The notes: generated from the sequence alone by a model not told the origin. A stretch of 64,000 nt of DNA from Acanthaster planci (GCF_001949145.1 NW_019091529.1:691163-755162); one strand, 5' to 3'. Numbered from the stretch's first letter, positions 23,276 through 33,528 are shown. Translations and numbers: made by a program.

Positions 23276-23350
23276 GTACTCGCCCTGTCTTTGTACTCGG
23301 CAGTCAAAGTACTCGGCAATACTTGGTACTCGGAAAAAGTACTCGACTAC
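23240..23350. repeat. GTACTCGG minisatellite
   Basis: AAGTACTCG/GTACTCGG units recur six or more times with irregular spacers, just after the BEL pol remnant. They may belong to its degraded 3' end. Confidence 0.6.
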
Positions 23351-23499
23351 AACACTGGTGTTTACACGATCGAATAGCGCTAGCATGCTCTGTGAACACA
23401 CTCGACAGATTTATTACCAGGCGGTCGCGAAGTACCGCGGTAGCGAAAGCAAGCGGCGTTCAAAGGTCATCAAGTTTTGACGTGAACGGCCAGCTGTAG

Positions 23500-23675
23500 T
23501 CCTGGCTCAAGACGTCAGTGATCGCTTGCGGATCGCCCCTCGTGCGCGATTTTTTTTTGGAAACTGGGGCGCCCTCAGGGCACCAGTGAACCAACTCTTT
23601 GCTCGCCACGTTCGGGCGCTGGGTGACGAGCGAAGACGTAAGACGCACCAGCGTCTTGGGGGTGCACCAAAAGCT
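23500..23675. repeat. Short inverted-end repeat with AAGACGT termini
   Basis: The segment begins GGCTCAAGACGTCA and ends near GCACCAGCGTCTTGG, resembling the ends of the better-preserved MITE at 34283-34462. It shares the local wording AAGACGTCARTGATCG. It is a diverged member of the same small family. Confidence 0.45.
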
Positions 23676-23739
23676 AAAATTAGATTTTCCGTAGACACCA
23701 ACGATAAATCCTTACAATTATTTTTAAAATAAACTCTCA

Positions 23740-24135
23740 CGGGTGCCCAGGCTGGACAGAAAATGATGTTTGACATGTCCTCTTTCATTTTCCTTTCAAT
23801 TTTAACAGACGAATTTTTGAGAAATTCTCACCCAAACCAGACCACCCCCCAAAAACAGGATATTTCACTGCCTGGAAAATGAGCCATTTTGGAAATGCAT
23901 CGATCCTTCTGCAAAACGGCCAAGTAGTGCCACTTTCGGACCCGATTGCATCCAAATCACTGAGAATTGGAAGCCCTTAGTCCGGGCTAGAGGTTCAGTG
24001 CCATATATCTTCAATTCCCTAAATCTGTGGCTTTCAGGACACTCTGTAGTTAGGCCCTAATCATATCTTGAGTGTAAGGCCGATAGCCTTTATCAATGAG
24101 CTCAGGGGACATATTTCTGGCCAATTGGGGGTGCG
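23740..24135 (-). repeat. Dispersed repeat, right copy of an inverted pair
   Basis: This is the reverse-complement partner of 16950-17340, with the same landmark order (CATGTCCTCTTTCATTTTC, AGTGCCACTTTC, CCCGATTGCATCCAA, then GAGCTCAGGGGACATATTTC). No coding potential was found. Confidence 0.75.
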
Positions 24136-25680
24136 GGCACCCTTGGGAATTTTGCAACACTATGGGGGCGTGACTGTTTTATGTAAATAGACCGTAGTCA
24201 AAACGAGTTGCCAAGATTTGACATGCATACATAAATGTGAACAATATGGCGACTCTACGCAGACAACCCACAAGATTTTGTGTAAAGTGTTTAATTTGCA
24301 CAAAGAAATTAGTCACATCATGGAGGTAGAAAGTTTTTCCTTGAAAACCATACACGAAATTGCCACTCTCTCGAGGGACATTGTTGGTGACTAAAGTGCT
24401 GCAGCATCTGTACGAAAGCCCATTAGGCCGAGCCCATTCTTGAACGAATCTACAGTTCCGAGTCTATTCTCTGACTTAAACTATTTCCTAACTGTTATTT
24501 GTGAACATGGAGTGTTGGGTCTATGACGCTCTTGCTGTTGTCCTACGCCTGAGTGAATACATTTGCTCCATTCATTTGGAGCAAGTCAAACATCGACAGT
24601 AGTGGTGCAGTCTAAGCCGTCAGAGCTGGATACATACTCGATTCTCTTCATGTTGCGCCTTGGAGTCATTGTTACACGTGTGTTATTGCAGCCAAACATA
24701 TCGGTCTAACCACCACAGGACACTATGAAATTGAGGAATGTTATATCAACTTCATGAGAGTATATGTGCAGTCGACGCTCAGTGCTGGATATATACCTGT
24801 ATTCTCTTCATCTTGCGCCTTGGATTCGTTATTATACGTGTGTCATTGCAACGAAACCTTCCGACTAAAACCACAGGACTCTATGAAATTGAGGAATGCT
24901 GTATCAACCTCTTGAAACTATGGTTAGCACTTTTAGAACCACTTTACGAACCACTCAAAATGAGCTTCACTGATACTAATACATGTTCTAATACATGTTC
25001 TTATATATGAATCCTTCCGAAATGCCCCCTCACTACAGATTGCTATTTCACGTGGAGAATGAGCAACTTTGGATTCAAATTACAATGCCAATTCTGGAGT
25101 TAAATAATAACATTTAAGAATTTCTAGAAAGCGCACATTTCCTCCAAACTTTTTTATAGCGCTACAAATATTAGCAATACAAGAATATTTACGGGCTAAC
25201 TCATCAAGCAATTTTATATATTTGCTCGGGGAGAAGCCATTCTGACAGATCTGTCACCTCAGGACCGCTATGATCTTGGGACAACTAGAAGCTGTGTCAA
25301 TTCAATTAAGCTGTAATCCAACAAAGAGTGGGCAAAACCTAGACACAGAAATGCAGCCAAAATACATCAAGTTAATTCCTTATTGAAAGGTAAAGAGAAA
25401 ATTCAAATCGTTGTTGAAAATTTTGCTTTAGAAAGCATTGATCTTGAAAACTCAAGGGATAACAACCTTTGTCATTTTCTATAGAGAAAGCAAACGTACA
25501 CAATAAGGCTGGAGTGTGGGCGTTCCCGGTACCTCTTAAATTTGTTAACTGTAGCTATTACGAAGCCCAGTACAATCAGAGTCACGGCAGCACTGCTTGG
25601 TCCTCCGGTCTCCCTTTGGTGATCAAAACAAGGAGAGGTGTGGATGTGAGCCTCCCTCGTCGACACGAATCTACTGTAAT
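24136..25680. other. No gene recognised; contains a 156-bp tandem duplication
   Basis: ORFs are short and featureless. The notable structure is the direct duplication at about 24628-24925. The string TGTACGAAAGCCCATTAG at about 24411-24428 recurs in reverse complement at about 30446-30463, beside the DDE transposon. Confidence 0.45.
24628..24925. repeat. Direct tandem duplication, about 156-bp period
   Basis: CTGGATACATACTCGATTCT at 24628 recurs as CTGGATATATACCTGTATTC at 24784. Each is followed by CTTCATSTTGCGCCTTGGA, an ACACGTGTG/ATACGTGTG block and CTATGAAATTGAGGAATG. The two units are clearly homologous but diverged. Confidence 0.8.
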
Positions 25681-25681
25681 T

Positions 25682-26832
25682 TATGGAATTCCATATCTGC
25701 CGTCGTCCGTCGTGTGTCGCCTATCAAGTGTGTTGCATAGGACCTGCAAAAGCCGTTGTTTAACAAATGACAATGTGATGATTCCATTCACTTCTAATGA
25801 TCTTTTCCGAGTAAGGCAAGTACAAATCCCACCTGCAAAGCATATACTAGTCAAATAATTAATTCCAATAATGCTAGACTACCCCTGCCCCTTGACAAGA
25901 AAATATCGCCTCTGAGAATTCAACCAAGTGTTTTTTTGGGAAAAACATTTTCAGCAAAAATGATCCGGCCAACTTATCCACAGTGTTATTCTAATTAGCA
26001 TACTCTAAAAATGTGTCGACTTGTTTTCATCAAATTCCAGGAAGAAATCTGCCAACCGATACAGATATTCTATCTTGTCCTCTCAATTTTACCTTGAAAT
26101 ACAGAAATACTAGACGTGCTGTGGATAACAAACTGTTTATTAAATGTATTGTTAAGGGGCAATCACCACTTGGTTTAAGTTTCAGAAAATATGACGTTTT
26201 AGTTTTCGTAGGTGTGTATAACATGGTGGATAGACCAANNNNNNNNNNNNNNNNNNNNNNNNNNNNNNNNNNNNNNNNNNNNNNNNNNNNNNNNNNNNNN
26301 NNNNNNNNNNNNNNNNNNNNNNNNNNNNNNNNNNNNNNNNNNNNNNNNNNNNNNNNNNNNNNNNNNNNNNNNNNNNNNNNNNNNNNNNNNNNNNNNNNNN
26401 NNNNNNNNNNNNNNNNNNNNNNNNNNNNNNNNNNNNNNNNNNNNNNNNNNNNNNNNNNNNNNNNNNNNNNNNNNNNNNNNNNNNNNNNNNNNNNNNNNNN
26501 NNNNNNNNNNNNNNNNNNNNNNNNNNNNNNNNNNNNNNNNNNNNNNNNNNNNNNNNNNNNNNNNNNNNNNNNNNNNNNNNNNNNNNNNNNNNNNNNNNNN
26601 NNNNNNNNNNNNNNNNNNNNNNNNNNNNNNNNNNNNNNNNNNNNNNNNNNNNNNNNNNNNNNNNNNNNNNNNNNNNNNNNNNNNNNNNNNNNNNNNNNNN
26701 NNNGTGACAAAAAAAAAACACGGGCGACGGACGACGCACGACGGACGACGCACGACGGGCGACGGACGACGGGCGACGGACGACGCAGGACGGGCGACGC
26801 ACGACGGGCGACGGCAGATATGGAATTCCATA
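25682..26832. mobile_element. Non-autonomous DNA transposon with CGACGG minisatellite ends, copy 1 (spans assembly gap)
   Basis: Both ends are the palindrome TATGGAATTCCATA followed inward by TCTGCCGTCG and a variable array of CGTCGTCCGTCG/CGTCGTGCGTCG units. The right end at 26704-26818 carries about 100 bases of this array. The left end has a short one. A TA flanks the TGGAATTCC ends, suggesting a TA target duplication. The interior (25740-26238) is reverse-complementary to 31385-31950 of copy 2. The 465-base N run falls inside the element. No transposase ORF is seen. Confidence 0.8.
26239..26703. other. Assembly gap (N run)
   Basis: These 465 undetermined bases lie inside transposon copy 1. 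ORFs predicted across it are meaningless. By alignment with copy 2, the missing content should resemble the reverse complement of about 30850-31390. Confidence 1.
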
Positions 26833-26902
26833 GTAACTGCAGATTTGCGAGACATTAACCGTAGATTCGTAACGAATCTACAGTTATTGTCTTACGAATC
26901 TA

Positions 26903-26910
26903 TAGGCCTA
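26903..26910. other. TAGGCCTA insertion inside a short tandem repeat
   Basis: Neighbouring units read TAACGAATCTACAGTTATTG and TTACGAATCTATAGTTATTG once the six extra bases GGCCTA are ignored in the second. The repeat neighbour shows that the palindrome is an addition at a TA. Confidence 0.7.
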
Positions 26911-27027
26911 GTTATTGTTTTGTAACAACAACTGTAGATCCGTAACTTACGAATCCTACAGTTCCTTGTAGATTCGTAAAAATAATCTACACTTTGAACA
27001 AAGTGGTGATGTCACAGAAATAGTTCA

Positions 27028-27088
27028 ATACGGATTATTTAATTCGTAATTAAGGATTATTAACTCGTTATTACGGATTATTTATTCG
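27028..27088. repeat. Left terminal array of the DDE transposon
   Basis: Three diverged copies of a roughly 20-base unit are present (TACGGATTATTTAATTCG, AAGGATTATTAACTCG, TACGGATTATTTATTCG). They are the reverse complement of the units at 30198-30422. Confidence 0.75.
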
Positions 27089-28854
27089 ATCTGTTGTACT
27101 ACCAGTGAGTGTTATTAATGTGACATTTACTCAATTGACAGGTTTGGAAAAAAGACCAATCAGTCACACATTTAGAAATGTGCTGGAGGTGCCCTCAACA
27201 TACAAACAGTTTGTTGATTTGCGACGTGAATTTAACGAAATCTTAGAAAGTGGGTCTGGGTGATGGACGTTATATAGATTATCAAAGTATATCATGTATG
27301 ACATCGCCAAAGGAAAAGAATGTAGGCCTACACTACTTGTTGCAGTTTTTGTTATCCGAAATCTTTAATTTTGTAGTTTATTTTTGAAAAAATACATTTA
27401 TAGATTATTGCAAATATAGAGTGGCTGCTGATAAAAGCAATACTATGTTCACCATTGTTTATTAAGTTTTAACATGCCTTTAATCGTTAGCTAGGTCCTT
27501 TGGTTTTAACCCCAAAAGGTATCAAAGACTGAATTTTATCGTACCATTGAAAGATACAGGTATTTTTTCTTTTGTTGCATCCAAAAATTATTGATGATCG
27601 TAAGTGTACAAGTATCATATAAGAAGCAATTTTACGGTAAATGGTTTCTCAGAATAAAAATGAGGGTATGTTTCAAAGATTCCAAATCAGTAAAACAAAG
27701 ATTAATTAAGAGAACATAAATTTCTTTTTAATACAAACTTATGTATTAAATTATCAAAAATACAGGCACTGTCCAGTTCAACCATACATCTTCATTATGA
27801 CTGTTTACCTTAAAAACAGCGGCAAGTTTTCTGCAATTTACCTGTTTTTTACATGCAAGTGCTTTGTTTAATTTAGCTAATTCAAAGCATACAGAGATCA
27901 CCTAATATCTTTAATGAAACTATTAATTCATTGAGAAAATTATCTTACTCACATACTCTGTACTCATCGTAAAATTGCGGAAAGCGGTTAATCATAATGA
28001 TAACTATTCCTATTCAAACGGTATTTGAGGAAAAGAGGAAAGTAGGTAGAAATCTACATATATATATACTTTTTGGTGATCTTCTAAATGTGCCCTGTGT
28101 TCAAAGTCTTTCCGAAAAGACAGAGATTTTATTTTTACTGAAAGGTAAAATACCATTGGTGCTGTTTTATCTTACTCGTAATCAGCACTTTGCTTAAAAA
28201 ATGGTGGGCATAATTATTTCCGTATTTGTCATCCAATAAACGTGTCAGTAAAAACACACAATAGGCTATATATTTTAATCATCAATCACATATATCATAT
28301 TAAAAATGTTGGTTCTTTGCAAAGGACCTTCAACCAACCTTGTGTCATGAACGGTTTGTGTGACAACTGGGTTGCATACTTTATTAACATCTTGTATACG
28401 TTTCACAATAACCATTTTTTTAACAGTTCAAGAATTTTTCAAGACGTTTGTATACTAGTCGGTAAAGTTGAGGCATAATTTTGTTCGAATCTTGTCCATT
28501 TTCCATCCTAAACAATATCCAGTAAATTAGAGTTTATAATCTTCTGCATACTAATTATTCGCTGCATTTAAGGATTGAAGGGAAAATTGCCCAAACCTTT
28601 CATTATTATGAATCCCAAAAATGCTTTGTGCATAATTTCCAGTTTTACGTCATGTTTCAAAATATTGCATTTTTACAGAACTATTTAAAAAATAAGCAGA
28701 ATGTACTTGACATCTCACTTCACTTTTGTTTATTGTTTCAGTTATCCCATTGAAATAGAATCCTACTTTCCTACACCATCTACCAATCATGAAACTATTG
28801 CTGCAAGAACATAATCAGCTATACCTCAAGGTAATATGTAGTAAGGAGTTATGT

Positions 28855-30152
28855 TTACTGGTATATGCCATTATTTAAGACGGATACATAACACTGGTGG
28901 TCTACTTCATCCAAGATCATTCTTCTGAGGCTTTTGTACAAGTTCATTCCCTCTGAAACAGTAACAGGCACAGACATGTGATGCTCTTCCATCAGGACTG
29001 TACAAAGCTCGAACATGGATTCTTCGCAAGGGTATCGACCTTTATAGACGCACTCACTGCTGCATACATCAATTTCATCTTGAGGCACCTCTACCAGGGA
29101 GTTTTTTGCTCCACGACGGAGCCGTGGTATAGTATGCATTAGCAGGGGGCGTCCAAATGGGCCATAGAGATTTCTTGAGGGGTGATACAGCAGTGTCCAG
29201 TTCTCCCTAAAGTTTGTGAAATTTAAATAAAAATTCTTTTAATAACCTAATTACTGATTACCTTCACACACCAGTCTGAATACTGTGCACGAATCTCACT
29301 TTCCAAGACCAGTTCATGTGGTACTCACCTGGATCATATTTAGTAAGCAAAGCTCCAGCAGTGGTTTGTCTAGTAGATCTCCATTGAAATAACCTTCATC
29401 TTTCAGTTGGCAGGAGAGGTCTATCCAAAATTGAGTGAAGTGTTTTCTAAGCATGCCCCACTAACACTTAATCCTTTGGTTATTTTGACTGGCTCCCTGC
29501 ATGACTCTTGTCTTTAGCAAATGAATCATCATGATCCCTTCTGAGAAACTGCTAAATCTGTCGGATGTGAGTATTTTCAATTCCAATATCAGCTCTTATG
29601 ATTCTTGGGCATCCCATGGTAGAGCATACCGCGTTCACGTAATAGGCCTATCCCGCAATGACAGCAGGGTCACTGCTTGTTGTATATGCTTCCAGCCACA
29701 AAACACACCTCTGGAACCATCAATACAGCCATTAATGCAGATTCCGTAGGGTTTAAGCTTATTGTAAGAGTCCACATGACACATAACTTGGACCATAAAC
29801 TTGATATAGCCGTCTTTGCAATCTCTTCCTTGCCCTCGTATCGACTCCATCTGGATCTAAAAATTCCAAGCAACAGGCGCACGGATTCTTTGTGTTCAAG
29901 CCATTTTTGATGCACTTCAGGTGCATCTGTCGGTGACCGTGTAAGCTTGAAGACTGTTGCAACTGTTGTAGAAAACAGGCAACATCTATCACATTTTGTG
30001 TGTTTGTTTCTTCGAAAGAGACCAAGATTTCGCAATTTTCGGCAGAGTGTTCGCTTACTTATTAATACGTTAGGATTAATTAGGAGAATTTTAAGAATTT
30101 CCTCGTAGGCTAGATAGACTAAGGAGGAAGTAGCATCGAATAAACCGCTCAC
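28855..30152 (-). pseudogene. Integrase-core (DDE) transposase, two exons, broken
   Basis: Shifting minus-strand frames give an N-terminal helix-turn-helix (EEILKILLINPNVLISKRTL, then RKLRNLGLFRRN), then HRQMHLKCIKNGL and LDPDGVDTRARKRLQRRLY. The integrase fold follows: HVDSYNKLKPYGICINGCID with the first catalytic aspartate, CPRIIRADIGIEN with the second, QFLRRDHDDSFAKDKSH, and a third motif NQRIKCxWGMLRKHFTQFW. The catalytic glutamate is normally where the K stands. KDEGYFNGDLLDKPLLELC ends at a good donor (CAG|GTGAGT). A 122-base intron (29207-29328) follows, then GELDTAV, and finally DEIDVCSSECVYKGRYPC, as in fish and cnidarian proteins annotated only as integrase catalytic domain-containing. 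It resembles the Ginger or eukaryotic IS3-like groups. Stops, frameshifts and the E-to-K change make it inactive. Confidence 0.8.
29643..29650. other. TAGGCCTA insertion inside the DDE transposase
   Basis: On the minus strand the conserved frame reads SDPAVIAG, then the codons TAG GCC, then YYVNAVCSTMGCPR. Relatives have an aromatic residue directly after the glycine. The six bases are an in-frame addition at a TA that introduces a stop. Confidence 0.8.
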
Positions 30153-30197
30153 ACTCTCGTCGTGCCATACTTGCAGAGTGAGTATAGGAACGCTTGA

Positions 30198-30422
30198 GCA
30201 ATCCGTAATGACGAAATAAAAAATCCGTAATAACGAATTAATAATCCGTAATGACGAAATAAAAAATCCGTAATAACGAATTAATAATCCGTAATAACGA
30301 AATAAACAATCCGTAATAACGAATTTATAATCCGTAATAACGACTTAATAATCCGTAATAACGAATTAATAATCCGTAATAACGAAATAACTAATCCGTA
30401 ATAATCTGTAATAACGAATTAT
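30198..30422. repeat. Right terminal array of the DDE transposon
   Basis: About eleven tandem units of AATCCGTAATAACGAATTA and close variants (period about 20) are present. The unit contains an inverted TTCGTTATTACGG word also found at the left end. It is the longest minisatellite in the window. Confidence 0.92.
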
Positions 30423-30765
30423 GAACACATATTTGCCAAGGCACTAATGGGCTTTCGTACATTTGTGATTACTGTTACAGAAAGACTTCTAGACCCCCTA
30501 AGGTAAAAGCTTTGTCGTAGCCCAGAGGAAATACGTAGCCAGTTTGTTGAAACTTAGTTGCAGCCATGCAACAAGTAAGACTGGTTTTCATTGACGAAAG
30601 AAACGCAGAGAGTAACGCAACCAAGACGGAAACTGCAACGCAGACATAATTATTATGGAAATATGTCAAACGGAGGTGTCGGCGACAACGCAGACAAACA
30701 CAAACCAGCCTGCGAACGGATCAGCAAAGTTGAACCTTTGTTGAGTAGCCGTGGTATCCACATAC

Positions 30766-32005
30766 TATGGAATTCCATATCTGCCGTCGCCCGTCGTGCG
30801 TCGCTCGTCGTGCGTCGCCCGTCGCCCGTGATTTTTTTTTGGTCACGATTGCAGAGTGGTATTTTTAACTTTGACCCTTGATCGGTATGTCCTTGTTTGA
30901 TGGATCCACCGCGCCTGACTCTCATTTTAGCAGTAGAACGAGGAGACATATTCGTTTTTGCAGTTGCGCCGAACTCCACTTGAAAGAAAAAATAATGTCC
31001 TTTCATTTTTAAAAACTGACATCGGTAAAAAGACTTGTATATGAAATGATACCATTTGTGTTACATAAATAAATTAACAAAATAGACTTTTCTTGGGGTA
31101 GATTGTTTTTCTCGATAACTTAGTTACTCTAAACGTAAATTTACTCGTTAACGATCTGACGTTAGGTCTATAGCCTATGTAATATTTCTGTCTGTCCCTG
31201 CACGATATCCCACAGAACTAAATGTAAATAATAAATTATTTACAATATTTGATTCCTTAATAGTTTTTATGCGAGACGAACTGATTCAACATTATTTTGA
31301 GGGTGGTCATACCTATGATGAAATCTGCTGTAATTTATCTCCATAAATAATGCTGATATGCTGGACAACCTGTTCTCATTGGTCTATCCATCATGGCGTA
31401 TACACCCACAAAAACCAACACGTCACAGTCTCTGAAAATTAAACCAAGTGGTATTTGCCCCCTAACAATACATTTAATAAACAGTTTGCTATCCACAGCA
31501 CTGTCTAGTATTTCTGTATTTCAAGGTGAAATTGAGAGGAAAAAATGGAATATCTGTATCGGTTGGCAGATGTCTTTCTAGAATTTGATGAAAACAAGTC
31601 AGCACGTTTTTACAGTATGCAAATTAGAATTAGACTGTGGATAAGTTGACCTGAACATTTTTGCTGACAATGTTTTTCCCCCAAAAACACTTGGTTGACT
31701 TCTTAGAAAGGCGACATTTTCTTGTCAAGGGGCAGGGGTAGTCTAGTATTATTGGCATTAATTATGGGACAAGTACTGCAGGTGGGATTTGTACTTGCCT
31801 TATTGGGAAAACATCCTTAGAAGTGAATGGAATCATCACATTGTCATTTGTTAAACCCCGGCTTTTGCAGGTCCTATGCAACCCATTTGATGGGCGACAG
31901 ACGACGGACGACGCACAACGGAAAATGGCATGCTTGGAACTGGTAAGTGGCAGAATTGGGACACAACAAAAAGCAAAATTGCGACGGCAGATATGGAATT
32001 CCGTA
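30766..32005. mobile_element. Non-autonomous DNA transposon with CGACGG minisatellite ends, copy 2
   Basis: The left end is TATGGAATTCCATA (30766-30779), followed by CTGCCGTCGCCCGTCGTGCG repeats. The right end is CGACGGCAGATATGGAATTC, with a one-base change in the terminal palindrome (31992-32005). It is oriented opposite to copy 1 and appears full length (1.24 kb). The interior has no ORF resembling a transposase, so movement must have relied on enzymes in trans. Confidence 0.8.
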
Positions 32006-32603
32006 CAATACATTTAATAAACTGTTTGTTATCCACAGCATTGTCTAGCATTTCTGGATTTCAAGGTGAAATTGAGAGGACAAAATGGAATAGCTGTATC
32101 GGTTGGCAGATTTTTTTCTTGAATTTGATGAAAACAAGTCGGCACATTTTACAGTATACAAATTACAATAAGACTGTGGATAAGTTGGCCTGAACATTTT
32201 TGCTGAAAAATGTTTTGCCCCCAAAACACTTGGTTGAATTCTCAGAAAGGCGATATTTTCTTGTCAAGGGGCAGGGGAGGTCTACCATTATATTGGCATT
32301 AATTATGGGACTAATATATGCTTTGCGGGTGGGATTTGTACTTGCCTATTAGGAAAAGATCCTTAGAAGTGAATGGAATCATCACATTGTCATTTGTTAA
32401 ACCCCGTCTTTTGCAGGTCCTATGCAACCCATTTGATGGACGACGCACGACAGGCGACGCACGACGGACGACGCACGATGGGCGACGCACGACGGACGAC
32501 GGAAAATGGCGTGTTTGGAACTGGTACTAATTTGGCAGAATTGGGACACAGCAAAAAGTAAAAGGCGACGGACGACGGGCGACGGCAGATATGGAATTCC
32601 ATA
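32006..32603. mobile_element. Truncated copy 3, tandem to copy 2
   Basis: It starts directly at ACAATACATTTAATAAACTG, which corresponds to about 31464 of copy 2. It then follows that sequence to a terminal CGACGG array (32436-32585) and a complete TATGGAATTCCATA end (32590-32603). Copies 2 and 3 share one junction, as expected of a partial tandem duplication or an insertion into the end of a sister copy. The array is longer than in copy 2. Confidence 0.8.
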
Positions 32604-32846
32604 ACATACAAACACGCATGCTGGCATGACCGGTGTGCAACGATGCCCCCCTCTGGATTGAATTACTTTTATTCGGTATTACCTTACACCACGTCTCGGT
32701 TAGCTCACGAAAGTTTTTCACCATATTTCCAATGGGGTCCACATTGAGTCAGGAAGAACGGTCAGTTTTAGTGGCAGGAGGAAACCGGAGTGCTCCGAGA
32801 AAGCCTGCTAGAGCGATTATGGACTGAAAACCAAATCGCACAATAA

Positions 32847-32985
32847 AGCCTGGGCCAAACCGGAACTAGCCTTTCGTCAAGGCCTTCGCTGTGTGTGTGT
32901 AACTGCAAAGTGACTGGACAGGAGAACAGGCGAGTGCCGCGGCCACGAGGTCTTTTCCAACTTGATTTTGAGGTTTTTGTGGTGA
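32847..32985 (+). repeat. SINE body fragment, plus orientation
   Basis: It is homologous to the body of the minus-strand SINE at 33540-33770. Shared runs include AGCCTTTCRT, AAGGCCTTCG, GTGTAACTGCAAA and TTTTCCAACTTG. The tRNA-like head is missing. Together with the other copy it forms an inverted pair around 33145-33528. Confidence 0.65.
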
Positions 32986-33144
32986 ATTATTTATAAGCTT
33001 TCTGATATGTACTATTCATAAATTTCATGTAAATAGTTGAAGCAGATGAGTCTCCGAAATAAACGGCACCAACTCCAAAGCTATACGTAATGTTTCCATC
33101 TGGTTTTTCATGAGGGCAATAATCGGTGAGATGACAACAAAAGA

Positions 33145-33528
33145 ATGATGCTTGTTGGTGGGGCTGGTGCTGACGTTGGAGTAACGCTAGCAAGTAGCAG
33201 TACATCAAGGCCGAATGGTCAAAGCAAAATGACAGTGCTTGAAATATGGAGCTCTTACCAATTTCCCGTGGGTAGAGACGAAAATGTCACGTCCGCCTAC
33301 AGATGCTTCAATAGCCTAACACTGGAACAGTTTAAACTTGGCAAGCTGACTGAAGTTTGCCAGCAGCATATTCTAAAGAACTGTCCAAATGCTGGTCAAA
33401 CAATTGACGTTCACTGCACAGCCGCCGACACAGTTGACACGCTCGCCATCTTTCGTATACACGTACTTCCAATTTGCATAATAGGTTACTGTGTGCTGAC
33501 CCCCTCGCTTATGATTGGTTGGGGGTAG
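33145..33528 (+). CDS. Unrecognised 127-codon ORF between inverted SINE copies
   Basis: The frame opens with two methionines and runs to a stop at 33528. It includes SKMTVLEIWSSYQFPVGRDE, YRCFNSLTLEQFKLGKLTEV and a cysteine/histidine-containing stretch KNCPNAGQTIDVHCTA. I recognise no family. There is no visible splice pattern, and it may be a processed fragment or a chance ORF. It lies exactly between two oppositely oriented SINE pieces. Function cannot be proposed. Confidence 0.25.
   Translation: MMLVGGAGADVGVTLASSSTSRPNGQSKMTVLEIWSSYQFPVGRDENVTSAYRCFNSLTLEQFKLGKLTEVCQQHILKNCPNAGQTIDVHCTAADTVDTLAIFRIHVLPICIIGYCVLTPSLMIGWG

Larger units (their letters stand above)
27023..30422 (-). mobile_element. 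DDE-integrase DNA transposon bounded by inverted minisatellite arrays
   Basis: The element lies between a short array of ACGGATTATTTAATTCG-like units (27028-27088) and a long array of AATCCGTAATAACGAATTAAT-like units in the opposite orientation (30198-30422). The transposase gene reads on the minus strand (28855-30152). About 1.7 kb between the left array and the gene's 3' end (27090-28850) is AT-rich and apparently non-coding. The design resembles foldback transposons, whose inverted ends consist of tandem subrepeats. Two further inserted TAGGCCTA octamers lie within it (27323, 29643). No intact copy or clear target duplication was found. Confidence 0.7.

Noticed and set aside
26013-26925. 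Several 200-280 codon ORFs running across 26.0-26.9 kb on both strands
   Set aside because: They are open only because the N run contains no stop codons. The translated ends are transposon sequence and minisatellite.
30198-30422. Tandem array considered as a CRISPR-like repeat or a centromeric satellite
   Set aside because: There are no unique spacers and the unit count is small. It is paired with an inverted array at 27.0 kb, so it is better explained as a transposon end.
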